DNA of 64,000 nt from Plantago major (GCA_026545765.1 CM048842.1:33114370-33178369); one strand, 5' to 3'; positions 24,047-37,488 are shown, counted from the stretch's first letter. Notes: generated from the letters alone by a model not told the origin. Program-made: numbers and translations.

Positions 24047-27000
24047 ATGGCCCCTAAAAGTTCAACTACACTGAAATCTCAATCCTCCACTGGTATTGCT
24101 GAAAAGCAAGCACCAGAGTTGGTTATTGTGAACAATCGACTGGTAGGATATTTTAATCCTGACCATTGGACTTCAAATCACAGAATGATTTGGGGTGGTG
24201 CCATGGTTGAGGAATACCTCACCCGAATAAAGAACCAAGTCGACGTAAAGCTAATTTCGACATGCTTGAAAAGGCACAAATCAAGGGCTTTTATCCGCCG
24301 CTCGTGGAATTTCATCACTGATGTGTTGGAATTCTACAACAACCTGTGATTATTTCGTGTCTCAAGTCACAAATAGTTCGTTAAAACCTCACCAAGGAAA
24401 GGAAATCCTTCCGACTTAACACTTTCAGAAAGTTGTTTGAAGTTTCAAAATCTTGGAAAGGATTTTGAAATAAACACCAAGGATGATGAACTCCTTGAAG
24501 GTGTTAAAGAACTTTACAAGGACGGTGTGATCTTGAAAATCGATACACCCATCGAAGTTCAAGCTTGTCGACATCCCAACCGTATATCCGCTGTTCACCG
24601 ATGTACCGCTTGCATTCTTCACAGATGCTTTGATGGTCTACAAGGAGGTGCCGACTAGATAAGCCAAGAACGGTGGATGATGATGTTCTTGCCAATCAAC
24701 AAGACAAAAGGCCGGAAAACCCTTTTAATCGGGAAAGTACGCCTTCAAGTTTGTGAAGAAGATTCAAGGCTTCGAGCCTAAGATTACCAAAGGACTAGCC
24801 GAGCCAAAGGCCACCGAGGATATGGTCCAAAATATGCTACTTGTCGAAAATCTTCGCATTAAGCTTTCAGAGACTCAAATAGCCAACAAGAACTACTCTA
24901 CAAATATGAGTATACAAACTTAATGAAAAAGGTTATCGGGTCTCGTAAAGGTTCTAAGAAGCGAAAGTCCAAAAGGTATCTCAAGAAAATGTTATACCAA
25001 GAAGCCGTAACTTCAAGAAAGAAGTCTCCGGCAAATCGTAAGACACACCCAAAGAGGTTGTCGATTCTCGATATCCGCAGTATTGTCGATGAACTGATAA
25101 AGGCAGATGAAATCCTCAATGATGAGAAAGAGTTATCAACTACTGAACAAGTAGACTCAGCAAGAGAAAGTGCTTTCAGAAATGTTGCGACTAATGCAGA
25201 AAGCCTTGCTGATGAACTCATAAATGCTGCCAAAAGTGGTGAAAAACACCAAGCCCTATCTGCAGAAACCGTAGGAATAATGGATCAACTGGCCCAATGC
25301 TGATGAGAGCTCTGACGATGAAGATGATGAACTAGTCATCTCTCAAGTCCTAGAAAGAACAAAGAGGGCTAAGGTTACTGAAACAGTAACTGGTGATAAG
25401 GTATCTAAAGAAGAACCTACACCACACGTTGCTGAACCCATAGCAAAGGTTGTTGGTGCAAACACATCATCAGGGAATATTTCTCTTGCACAACTTCAAA
25501 AAGCCCTGATGAGTGGTATTTTAGTACTGGCGGATGCTGATGGAAACGCCACAACTAAAAATCTGGAAGAACATTCTACTGACCAATCCTCCGCCTGCAC
25601 AACAACCACAACCACAACAGCCACAAGTGGTTGATGAAATGGTAAATGAACTCCATTTCGAATTACCAGCAGTGCAGTATGCTGAAGAAAATCCTGCAAA
25701 AGAGCAGGTTCCCCAACTCAATGAGAGGGATCAAATTGAGACATCTACTCAGAATGATCAACCAGGGGAGGCAACTGAGTTGCATACTCAGGAAAGGTTT
25801 GAAGTACCAGAAACTTCAAGCAAAGAAACTGCACTGGGACAGGAAGACCAAAGTATAGAAAGGTCACAAGTTCCAGAGACCTATCACCAAACTACTCAGT
25901 AGTCACCGTTTAACTCTTATCTTGTGAAAATTTTATGCTTGTACATCTTGTTATTTATAAAATTCTTTGTTACAGTGAAAGTTAGAAACACACAAACAAG
26001 AGGAAGTCAAAAGCTTACCTCGTAAATCGAGAAGGAGGTTTCAACCTCACCTCTTAAGACATCTCGAGCTCATCATGTGCTCCAACTGAGATGGAAGAAG
26101 ATAAGGCAGAAATGTCAGAGACAAACCCAGAGACCAACAAGGTTTCTGAAGAACACATTACTGAGCCTTCTAGCATGAAGGATCAATCTGAAGTAGAAAT
26201 GCACGGGGACAAAGTTGCGACATCTCCTCAGATCAATGGAAATTGATGAAGCCCCAAGGCAACATCACTGAAAGAACACCGTAAACTCAAAAGTTTCTCG
26301 AGAAAATGACTCGAGCTTCCTTTTGAGGAAGTTCAAGAAAGAAAGGTTGATGAGGACCAGACTTCCAAGTCTCCACCTCACAACAAGATATCTGAGACAC
26401 CAATTGTCTCAGTAGCACAAGTCTCTGAGCCTGAAGTACTAACTCAGACTCAAACAAGTGCCGAGCAGGTTCCCATTGTTGAGACAAGGGACCTACTTCC
26501 CTTCTTCAAAGCTCACACCTTGCCAAAGCACATTAAATGCTTCAAGAAATGGCAAAGGTTAAGGTGCTCGATCTCTCCAAATATTGAGAATCACAGATCA
26601 ACCAAACAGACGAGCACGAGCTCGACTTGAGACATACATCCATGCAATGTTCCCTAACAATACACAGCCATAATTTATTGCATAAGGATTTCTCCAGAGA
26701 AGTAGTGCATATGCTTTGATACAAGCCTTGAACAGTATGGTCGACAAGATTACAAATGGTATTTAAGCCACCGCCCAAACTCGCAATTTATACCTTCAAC
26801 AAGAAGAGGTTAATGGGCGTAAGATCACTATTCTCAAGTGATCAATCTTGTATCCAAGATGATGAGGAGGAAGAGATAAACGAAAATGACTTCGACGAAC
26901 CTCCCACCGACCATCACCAAAAGGATGACATGTATAAAAGGATGATGATGATGCCCCGCACTGTGGACCGGAGGAATTTCACTAAGAAATGATGCCTCAC

Positions 27001-29205
27001 CGCCAAAAGCACACCGAGAAGCCTTCACGTAAATCTCCGCTCCATCTCCTCGTAAATCTACTCATCCATCTTCTAACCAACACCTGCCATTACCGAACAA
27101 GTAGTCGAGCTCAAGAAACCGATCGTAAAATATTAAACACTCAAACCAGACCGCTTCAACTCGCATAACTGAAGAAGAAGAACAATACCATCTTCAATCG
27201 AAGATCAAATAGCTAAATCCAGAGACAAGCTTGATCAACTACAAGATAAATACTTACAAGAAATGATTGCTTACTCGAGGTTAAAGAGCTACGAGATGTC
27301 AGGTATGATATCACCAAAGAACTCGACATCAAGAAGTATTCAAGTCAAGCATGATGCTAAGGTCGCATCATCTTCAAAAGAAGTACCATCCTCCTCCCGT
27401 AAAGGAAAGAAACCAATCTCGAGATGGTTGCCGGACTCGATACAATCGATGAAAATGTCCAAGAGGATGAAGATCATCGCCGATTACTCGATGATGAAGA
27501 AGACAAGATTTGGCAGAAATCGCAATGAACATCTAGCGGTTTCTCACTTAAAAAGGAAGTCGATTGTTCTACAATTTTCAGCAACCGCCAAATGTTCACT
27601 CCAATGAATACATGAACAGTACCAAGCATCGCTACTCAACAAGGAGATGTCTTCACGTAACAAGGAAGTAATCGCCTCCCCTCTCGAATGAGAAAGTTCA
27701 CCGAGCTCATCACTCAGAGAACAACTAGCATAGTCATTGCTCGTAAAGATCTGGGAATGATAAGGACGATGATGCGCCTTAGTCAAAAAGCTTTCTAAGA
27801 GGCAAGTTACATCCGAAAAGCAGATGCCATCCTAGCCCATTAGCGTAGCTCACCGATAAGGACAATGGACTTATCAAGCAAAATCAGGAGCTCAAAGCCG
27901 AACTTCAGAAGTTGGTCACTGCCTATAATTATTTACAAGGGCATTTTAACTCTCTCTCAGATTCCTTTATGAGACTGAGTTAGCCAACAATGACTAAGGG
28001 GGGAAAGAATGTACAACCGACCTCAAAGTCTGGGGAATGGGAAGAAGGAGAAGAAAACAAGAAGAACTGAGTCAAAGCGGCTCAGAAGGAAGAAGAAACA
28101 TGAAAACTTCCCACCACCACTCGTAATCAATGAACCCTCCTCAAGCCAATCATGGTAAATAGAAGCCGCCCCGTAAACCCATCAAGAAACTAAATGATAA
28201 CAAGGGCCATGGCACGTAAACCTCCAAGGAGTACCAAGGCTCCAAGGAGAAGACAAGTTAAAGGATTGATGAATCTTCAAGAAGAAGAAGAAGAAGGTCA
28301 AATCAAGTCCCCGGCAATGAAGAAGGTCAGAAACTCACACAAGATTCAATCTTGATGATGATGAGGAAACTGATGAAGATGAAGCTCCTCTTCACAAGAA
28401 AAGGAAAATTGAAAGCCTAACTGAGCCAATAGCTGCAAAGCCCCTAGCAGCTAAAACACCCTCTGGAAATACCAAGTCTATCCAGGGTGGTGGCTCTTCA
28501 AGCAACAACCCTAGAGAGAATTCAAGACAGAGAAGGAACAGACTGAGAGCTGAGCAAAGACAAAGTCAACTTTCACTCAGGCCAGAAGAAGCCAAAATAG
28601 AGTATGTGAAGTATGACAATGATTCCTCTGTCTACAGGTGCATCAATCAGAAAAATGGCTATTGGATTCTGGAACTTAAGCATCTATTGGTCAATTCAAG
28701 ATTTCCAGAACCAATCCATAAACAACTTATGGCATGGATAAAAGATAAGCCAACCTTGATCAACACCAATCACAATAAAGCCTGGTTGGATTTTGAAGTT
28801 GTCAAGAGAACTGAAGCCATGAGAAAGGACCTCTCTGATGAATGTCCATATGGAAAGCCAGATGATGTGCAAATTCAATATCACAGAACAGCACAAGAGC
28901 AAAACTTCAGAGAACCCTATGAATCGTTCTATCTAACTGAAGATCAATACAAGGGTGACATCAGATATCTGAAGATTATCTATGAATACTTCAAGCTTTC
29001 AGATATCAGAATAGAGCATGCCCGAAGTGGGGAAAGTATCTGGGTCAAACATTTTGTCAAGAAAATCCTACCAAAACCTATAAAGAGGTCTGTGGATTTG
29101 CCGAGACACGTAGATGCTCGCCGTAACTCTTCTATGACTATTCTGATGACATCAAAAGGTTTGGAGATAGGAAATTTGCAGACTAATCCACAGAAACATT
29201 GTTGA
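24047..29205 (+). pseudogene. Post-pol ORF ('env-like' position), element X copy, partly intron-less
   Basis: Starts MAPKSSTTLKSQSSTGIAEK. The first 250 residues form a conserved globular region (WTSNHRMIWGGAMVEEYLT; later GFEPKI, GLAEPKA), broken here by frameshifts. A long E/S/P/Q-rich middle follows with poly-(QP) near 25600, then a segment beginning RDLLPFFKAHTLPKH (about 26490), an acidic stretch (DDEEEEINENDFDEPP), a coiled coil, a basic NLS-like patch and a conserved C-terminal domain (28606-29205: GYWILELKHLLVNSRF, AWLDFEVVKR, ESFYLTEDQYKGDIRYL). Function unknown. Compared with Y, introns 2-5 are absent while the intron-1 region (about 25900-25976) remains. No signal peptide or membrane segment seen. 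Confidence 0.75.
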
Positions 29206-29560
29206 AGACTTGAAGAAATTGAAGACTTGAAGACTAGTTTATTAGGATGTTTACTTGGAGCTTGGTTACTCCTGTTGTCCTGATTTACTACGTAGTTTTT
29301 GTTGTATTTTTGCTGACTGAGCTTAACTGTATTATGTATTAAAGTTATCTGTAATCTTTATTTGTAACTTATCTAAAGAACTTACTCTCAGATAATATTC
29401 TATAAAAGATAACTTATCAGCAAAGATCACACCTTGTGATTTAGTTGATGTCTACTTTCTGCACTTAATTAAATAATTTGAAGATCTTAAGAAAAGATTA
29501 AGTGTTGGATTGTTCACTCATCCAGATTCGTAATAGGTAAGATAGTCATCGCTGATTATC

Positions 29561-29573
29561 AAAGGGGGAAATT
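29561..29573 (+). promoter_or_regulatory. Polypurine tract of element X
   Basis: AAAGGGGGAAATT directly before the LTR start at 29574; primer for plus-strand synthesis. The preceding 350 bases (29206-29560) hold no gene and match 37114-37488 in Y. Confidence 0.85.
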
Positions 29574-31068
29574 TGTTGGGAAATTTGTTGGGAAATTTCT
29601 TGGGAAATTTGTTGGGAAATTTGTTGGGAAATTTCTTGGGAAATTGTTAGGAAATTTGTCAGATATTTTGTTAGAAATATCTGTTTAGATTTTGATCAGC
29701 AACATGATGACTTATCAGTCTCAGGAAGGTGATTAGTACTCTTGGTTCACTTGAACATTGTAAAAGAGGAAACTCGCTAAGTATGATAGTCTAGCTAATC
29801 TTGTTCACAGATACCTTGAGCTTTAACCACATTTCTGAAAAAGAAATATATATATTGCAAACAAAGTAGTTTGAATATAAGTGGTATCTGAAGATTGAAG
29901 ATAAGGACGTGCAAAGAATCAGATAACACTAGTCTCTGATACAAAGCATAGTTCCGTTGGCACTACAGGACAAAAAGTATTGTACAATGCATTTAATGCA
30001 CGGACAGAGATGTCTGAATAAAAGCAACGGCAGCTTCTGAAGAAGAAGACAAAACTCACATAAGATTATACACAGATATCAATAGTTTGAATTTGAGCCT
30101 AACGGATACTATTCAAACGGCACTCAAATTCATCTATAAATATCAACACTTAGACTACTTGAGAGGACACACAAGACACACGACATACTTTGAAAACGCT
30201 GAACATCGTACTCTCTCAAAGCAACTTACTTATCCTCAAAGCTTTCTGTTGCGACCAAAGCTTTTGATCTTGAGTAACACTGAAGTTCTAAGTGTCCTGA
30301 TCCTAAACAAGCATAGCTATCTGTGAAAGAGTTGAAACGAAAGATCAAGTATCTGAGATTCATTCTCTTGAACATTTATCTAAGACTTGGGTCAGTAAAA
30401 AGAACAAGATACCATACATTGAAAAGTGTATTAAGTATACTTGATTCACAGAGCAATCTGAATAACTGAATAAGTTATTAAAGAAGCTCATCTGACAACT
30501 CAAACCAAAACCAACACCAGAATCGGCGTGAGTATGTGAAGTACTTAGTTTGAAAATCGTGAATAACTCCAAGGTTACCGAGTAGGAAGTACTTGATTTG
30601 GGAAACTAAGGAATAACTCAAGGTTATTGAGTATAGGAAGTACTTAGCTTGGAAAGCTAGGGAATAACTCAAAGGTTTCGAGTACAGAAGTACTGGGTCA
30701 GAAAGCGGGAACAACTCGGGGGAACATTTTTGGGATCCAATTGTTAAGAATCTTAGAATAGGTTTATTGTAAGGTGAACTCAATTATCTGTTTCTAGTGA
30801 ATTCTAGGTCTATGGTACAATCAAGTGGATTAGTTGGAGGATTACGCCACTTCCGTATACCACTATACTTGTGTTATTTACCTTCAGATTTACATTTCAA
30901 AGAACACACACACTTTAACTGCTTCGCACTTATCTTTATTAAGTCTTCCAAGGCTCGATTCTAAGTATCGATATTTATTCGTATATCCGAGAAATAGTTT
31001 TTATCGACAAAGTTTTAAAAGACTATTCACCCCCTCTAGTCTTTTACTTTGCCGTTATCCGACCAACA
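29574..31068 (+). repeat. Middle LTR (right LTR of X)
   Basis: From TGTTGGGAAATT to CGACCAACA. It opens with seven 12-bp units, more than the other two X/Y LTRs. A 46-base or longer stretch around 29805 is missing relative to the left LTR (the 'taggatgttaggtctc' block up to the 'gataccttgagc' block), which explains its shorter length. Followed directly by ATTTC of the Y post-pol leader rather than a PBS. Confidence 0.88.
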
Positions 31069-31622
31069 ATTTCTATCTTGATGAAAAACTTGGAAAATCC
31101 TAAGTATAAGATGATTTAGATGCAAACAAAGGTTCTTGGTCATACAAAAACATGATTCAGAAAGCTATGAGCCAAAATTCATTAAATGGGCACAATTACA
31201 TTTGTTGATTGTGATCATTGCTGAAGAAGCAATGGTGACCCTTGATGAAATTAAGTGATTGAACTGTACGGTGGAAACTAATTCAAGAAATAGTGGACTG
31301 GAAATTCGTATATGGCCCACTAAGCATTTAATGCGTAATCAGCTTTTGCTCACGCCGCTTGCAAATCATGTATACTACACACAAAATCAATTTGTATGTA
31401 TTTGTCTGCTGGGATTCAATCGCTATATATATATATTTTGGCATAGGAAATCACTTTTGCCTAATCCGAAAACTCATCTTGCACAAAAATAGCAAATCCT
31501 TCTCTTGATTCTCTGCAAAACTTCTACAATCTCTGCAAATCAAGATTAAGTTTTTCTGCAAAGAATTACTGAATCAAATCTCTTTCAAACACCAATTTCA
31601 AATCCCTACACTATATAAAGAG
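31069..31622 (+). other. Y leader before post-pol ORF
   Basis: No gene. Begins ATTTCTATCTTGATG and parallels X from about 23497. Contains the TATA-like motif at 31424 and ends in the 'ctatataaagag' just before the ATG at 31623. Confidence 0.75.
31424..31435 (+). promoter_or_regulatory. Putative internal promoter TATA, element Y
   Basis: TATATATATATA, about 195 bases upstream of the ATG at 31623; equivalent to the motifs in X and B. Confidence 0.5.
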
Positions 31623-34600
31623 ATGGCCCCTAAAAGTTCAACTACACTGAAATCTCAATCCTCCACTGGTATTGCTGAAAAGCAAGCACCAGAGTTGGTT
31701 ATTGTGAACAACCGACTGGTAGAAGATTTTAATCCTGACCATTGGACTTCAAATCACAGAATGATTTGGGGTGGTGCCATGGTTGAGGAATACCTCACGG
31801 CTGGAATAGAGAACCAAGCCGACAGAAAGCTAATTCTTGACATGCTTGAAAAGGCACAAATCAAGGGCTTTCTATCTGCTCGCCCTAGTGGAATTTCATC
31901 ACTCGATGTGTTGGAATTCTACAACGACTCCAGGATTATTTCCTGTGTTTCTGAAGGCACTGAAATAGTGTCTATCAAAACCTCAGTCCAAGGAAAGGAA
32001 ATCCTTCTGGACTTAACAACTTTCTGTAAGTTGTTTGACTTTCAAAATCTTGGAAAGGATTTTTAAATAAACACCAAGGATGATGAACTCCTTGAAGGTG
32101 TTAAAGAATCAGACAAAGGACGTGTGATCTTGAAAATCGATACACCCACCGAAGTTCAAGCTTGTCGACATCCCAACCGCATATCCGATGGTTCACTGGA
32201 TGTACCCTTGCATTCTTCACAGATGCTTTGATGGTCTACAAGGAGGTGCTGACCAGATAAGCCAAGAACGATGGATCATGATGTTCTTGCTGAATCAACA
32301 AGACAAAAGGCTGGAAAACCCCTTTAACTGGGGAAAGTACGCCTTCATGAAATTTGTGAAGAAAATTCAAGGCTTCGAGCCTAAGATTGCCAAAGGACTA
32401 GCTGAGCCAAAGGCCACAATAGGATATGGTCTGAAGATATGCTACTTGCTGGAGAAGCTTGGCATTAAGCTCATAGAGACGGCTGAAATAGCCAACAGTA
32501 ACCTACTCTACAAATATGAGTATACAAACTTGATGAAAAAGGTTACTGGGTCTCAGAAAGGTTCTAAGAAGCGAAAGTCTGAAAAGGTATCTGAAGAAAA
32601 GGTTGCGACCAAGAAGCCCAGAACTTCAAGAAAGAAGTCTGCTGGCAAATCAGAAGACACATCCAAAGAGGTTGTCAATTCTCATATATCTGCAGGCATT
32701 GCCGATGAACTGATAAAGGCAGATGAAATCATCAATGTTGCACAAGAGTTATCAACTACTGAACAAGTAGACTCAGCAAGGGAAAGTGCTTTCAGAAATG
32801 TTGCGACTATTACAGAAAGCCTTGCTGATGAACTCATAAATGCTGCCAAAAGTGGTGAAAAACACCAAGCCCTATCTGTAGAAACCGCAGGAATAATGGA
32901 CCAATCAGTTCCTAATGCTGATGAGAGCTCTGACGATGAAGATGATGAACTAGTCATCTCTCAAGTCCTAGAAAGAACAAAGAGGGCTAAGGTTACTGTA
33001 ACAGTAACTGGTGATAAGGTATCTGAAGAAGAACCTACACCACAGGTTGCTAAACCTATAGCAAAGGTTGTTGGTGCAAACACATCATCAGGGAACGTTT
33101 CTTACGCACAACTTCAAAAAGCCCTGATGAGTGGTATTTTAGTGCTGGCAGATGCTGATGGAAATGCCACATCTAAAAATCTGGAAGAACACTCTACTGA
33201 TCAATCCTCTGCTTCCAGACAACCACAACAACCACAACAGCCACAAGCGGTTGATGAAATGGTAAATGAACTCCATTTCGAATTACCCGCAATACAGTAT
33301 GCTGAAGAAAATCCTGCAAAAGAGCAGGTTCCCCAACTCAATGAGAGGGATCAAACTGAGACATCTACTCAAAATGATCAACCAGGGGAGGCAACTGAGT
33401 TGCATACTCAGGAAAGGTGTGAAGTACCAGAAACATCAAGCAAAGAAACTGCACTGGGACAAGAAGACCTAAGTATAGAAAGGTCACAAGTTCCAGAGAC
33501 CAATCACCGAAACTACTCGTAGTCGATCGTTTAACTCTTATCTTGTGAAAACTTTTATGCTTATACATCTTGTTACTCATAAAATTTCTTTGTTACAGGC
33601 TGAGTTAGAAACACAAAAACAAGAGGAAGCTGAAAAGCTTACCTCAGAAACTGAGAAGGAGGTTCCCTCAACCTCGCCTCTTATGATATCTGAGCCTGTG
33701 CCAGAGGTAATAATGGATTCTTAAGATAACACTTCTTCAGTTATAAGTTTATGTGCTTAATCATTAAAATAAATTTTTCTAACAAGCTCCAACTGAGAAA
33801 GAGGAAGATAAGGCAGAAATGCCAGAAGAAAACCCAGAAACCGACAAGGTTTCTGAAGAACAGATCATTGAGCCTTCCAGTATGAAGGTATATGAAAATC
33901 AATGATAAATATTCTTCACCTTGGGTTAACTAAAATCTTCTTTAAATTATTCAATGCTTTCTACTCACAGGCTCACTCAGAAGTAGAAATGCAAGGGGAC
34001 AGAGTTGCGACATCCCCTGCACCTATGGAAATTAATGAGGCATCAAGGCCTTCATCACAAGAAAAGATTACAGAGACTGCACAAGTCTCTAAGAGACAAG
34101 TATCTGAGCCTCCCATGAAGGTAATTGACCTCTCAGATATCTGACTTGTACTTAAAGTTTTCTTGATAGAATTTCCTAAGTATTGTGATAATGTTAATTC
34201 TCAGGATCAAGAAAGAAAGGTTGATGAGGACCAGACTTCCAAGTCTCCGCCTCACAACAAGATATCTGAGACACCAATTTTCTCAGTAGAACAAGTCTCT
34301 GAGCCTGAAGTACTTACTCAGGTAAACTCAGAAACTAAACTACACTTCTACTCAGATATCTATAAAAGTTTTGAAGCTCACTCAAAACTCTTTCTTTCAG
34401 GCTCAAACAAGCGCCGAGCAGGCTCCCAATGTTGAGACAAGGGACCTACTTCCCTTCTTCAAAGCTCACACCCTGCCAAAGCACATTCAATGCTTCAAGA
34501 AATGGCAAAGGTTAAGGTGCTCTGATCTCTCTGAAATATTGAGAATCACAGATCAACTAAACAGACGAGCACGAGCTCTTGACTTGGAGACATACATCCA

Positions 34601-37113
34601 TGCAATGTTCCCTATCAACAAGACACGCCATAACTCTATTGCATAAGGATTTCTCCGAGAAGTGGCGATACTTGATACAAGCTTTGAACAGCAGATGGTC
34701 GACAAGATTACAAATGGCATTTAAGCCGCCCCGCCCAAACTCGCAATTTATACCCTCAACAAGAAGAGGTTAATGGGCGTAAGATCACTATTCAAGTGAT
34801 CAATCTTGTATCAAGATGATGAGGAGGAAGAGATAAACGAAAATGACTTCGATGAACCTCCCACCGACCATCACCAAAAGGATGACACGTATAAAAAGGA
34901 TGATGATGATGACCGCACTGTGGACCGGAGGAATTTCGCTAAAAATGATGCCTCACCGCTGAAAAGCACACCGAGAAGACTTCACGTAAATCTCCGCTCC
35001 ATCTTCTAACCAACATCCGCCATTAATCAACAAGTAGTCGAGCTCAAGAAACCAATCGAAAATATTAAACACTCAAACCAGATCCGCTCAACTCGCATAA
35101 CCGTTGAAGAAGAACAACAACCATCTTCAACTCGAAGATCAAATAGCTAAATCCAGAGACAAGCTTGATCAACTACAAGATCAATACTTACAAGAAATGA
35201 TTGCTTACTCGAGGTTAAAGAGCTACGGATGTCAGGCATGATATCACCAAAGAACTCGACATCAAGAAGTATCAAGTCAAGCATGATGCTAAGGTCATCA
35301 TCTTCAAAAGAAGTACCATCCTCCTCCCGAAAGGGAAGCAACCAATCTCCGAGATGGTTGCCGACTCGATACAATCGATGAAAATGTCCAAGAGGATGAA
35401 GATCACCGGTGATTACTCGATGATGAAGAAGACAAGACTTTGGCAGAGCACCGCAATGAACATTTAGCGGTTTCTCACTTAAAAAGGAAGCTGATTGCTC
35501 CTACAATATTCAGCAAACTGCCAAATGTCCACTCCAATGAATACATGAACAGGTACCAAGTAATGGCTCATCTGAACAAGGAGATGTCTTCATAGAATAA
35601 GGAAGTAATTGCCTCCGTCCCCTCTGAAATGAGAAAGTTCACTGAGCTCATCACTCGGAGAACAACTAGCATAGTCATTGCTCAGAAAGATCTAGGAATG
35701 ATAAGGGACGATGATGCGTCTTTAGCTGAAAAAGATTTCCAAGAGGTAAGTTACACCGAAAAGTAGATGCCATCCTAGCCCATCGCGTAACTCACCGATA
35801 AGGACAATGGACTTATCAAGCAAAATCAGAGCTCAAAGTCAACTTCGGTTGGTCACCGCCTATAATTATTTACAAGGGCACTTTAACTCTCTCGATTCCT
35901 TTATGAGCCCGAGTCACCAATAATGACTAAGGGAAAGAATGTACAACTGGACCTCAAAGTTAGGGAATGGGAAGAAGGAGAAGAAAACAAGAAGAAATGG
36001 AGTCAAAGGCTCGAAGGAAGAAGAAACATGAAAACTTCCCACCACCACTCGTAATCAATGAACCGCCCTCAAGCCAAGCCGCTTGGTAAATAGTAGCCGC
36101 TCTTAAACCCATCAAGGAACTAAATGATAACAAGGGCTATGGCACGTAAACCTCCAAGGAGTACCAAGGCTCCAAGGAGAAGACAAGTTAAAGGATTGAT
36201 GAATCTTCCAAGAAGAAGAAGAAGGTCAAATCAAGTCCTGGCAATGAAGAAGGTCAGAAACTCTCACAAGATCTAATCTTGATGATGATGAGGAAACTGA
36301 TGAAGATGAAGCCCTCTTCACGTAAAAAAGGAAAATTGAAAGCCTAATCGAGCCCATAGCGCAAAGCCCTAGCAGCTAAAACACCCTCTGGAAATACCAA
36401 GTCTATCCAGGGTGGTTCTTCAAGCAACAACCCCAAAGAGAATTCAAGAAAAATAAGGAACAAACTGAGAGCTGAGCAAAGACAAAGTCAACTTCCACTC
36501 AGGCCAGAAGAAGCCAAAATAGAGTATGTGAAGTATGACAACGACTCTCCGCTGTGTGCATCAATCGAAAATGGCTATTGGATTCGAACTTAAGCATCTA
36601 TTGGTAAATTCAAGATTTTAACCAATCCATAAACAACTTATGGCATGGAGAAAAGATAAGCCAACCTTGATCAACACCAATCACATTAAAGCCTGGTTGG
36701 ATTTTGAAGTTGTCAAGAGAACTGAAGCCATGAGAAAGGACCTCTCTGATGTATGTCCATATGGAAAGCCAGATGATGTGCACAGAATTCTGAATATCAC
36801 AGGAACAGGCACAAGAGCAAGACTCGCTGTAGAACCCTATGAATCGTTCTATCTAACTGAAGATCAATACAAGGGTGACATCAGATATCTGAGGATTATC
36901 TACGAATACTTCAAGCTTTCAGATATCAGAATAGAGCATGCCTGGAAGTGGGGAAAGTACCTATGGGTCAAACATTTTGTCAAGAAAAATCCTACCAAAA
37001 CCTATAAAGAGGTCTGTGGATTTGCCAGAGACACTGAGATGCTCGTCAGAACACTTCTCTATGATTATTCTGATGACATCAAAAGGTTTGGAGACAGGAA
37101 ATTTGCAGACTGA
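31623..37113 (+). pseudogene. Post-pol ORF ('env-like' position), element Y copy, with introns
   Basis: Best preserved copy. A first frame at 31623-32066 stops at 'NLGKDF', where one base seems to be lacking compared with the fragment at 49.4 kb. A second, 32188-33522, covers the rest of the N-terminal domain (ILHRCFDGLQGGADQIS, NWGKYAFMKFVKKIQGF), basic NLS-like KKRKSEK and KKPRTSRKK, then an acidic E/Q/T-rich region. Exons separated by five introns (33519-34400) follow, then RDLLPFFKAHTLPKH, coiled coil and the conserved C-terminal domain at 36640-37113 with the aromatic-rich WKWGKYLWVKHFVKKN. No signal peptide, no membrane helix. Family unknown to me; by position comparable to the extra ORF of SIRE-type copia elements. 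Confidence 0.75.
33519..34400 (+). other. Five-intron cluster in Y post-pol ORF
   Basis: Introns inferred by comparing X, Y and B: about 33519-33598, 33707-33786, 33888-33970, 34121-34204 and 34322-34400. Each begins GT and ends AG (second acceptor AACAAG, others CAG), is about 80 bases long and T-rich before the acceptor. Exon pieces between them all encode short E/P/S/V-rich segments such as VSEPEVLTQ. X lacks introns 2-5 at the matching points (26079, 26180, about 26326, 26447). Confidence 0.75.
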
Positions 37114-37488
37114 TCCATAGAAATACTGTTGAAGACTTGAAGAGATTGAAGACTTGAAGACTAGTTTATTAGGATGTTTACTTGGAGCTTGGTTACTCCT
37201 GTTGTCCTAATTTACTATGTAGTTTTTGTATTTTCGCTGACTGAGCCAAACTTCTTCTATGTATTGAAGTTATTTGTAATCTCTCTTTATAACTTATCTG
37301 AAGAACTTACTCTCAGATAGTATTCTATAAAAGATAACTTGTCAGCAAAGATCACACCTTGTGATTTGGTTGATGTTTACGTTCTACACTTAATTAAATA
37401 ATTTTGAAGATCTTAAGAAAAGATTAAGTGTTGGATTGTTCACTCATCCAGATTTGTAATAGGTTAGATAGTCATCGTTGACTGATCA

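Noticed and set aside
29574..29665. CRISPR-like array
   Set aside because: Contiguous 12-bp repeats without spacers at an LTR start in a plant genome.
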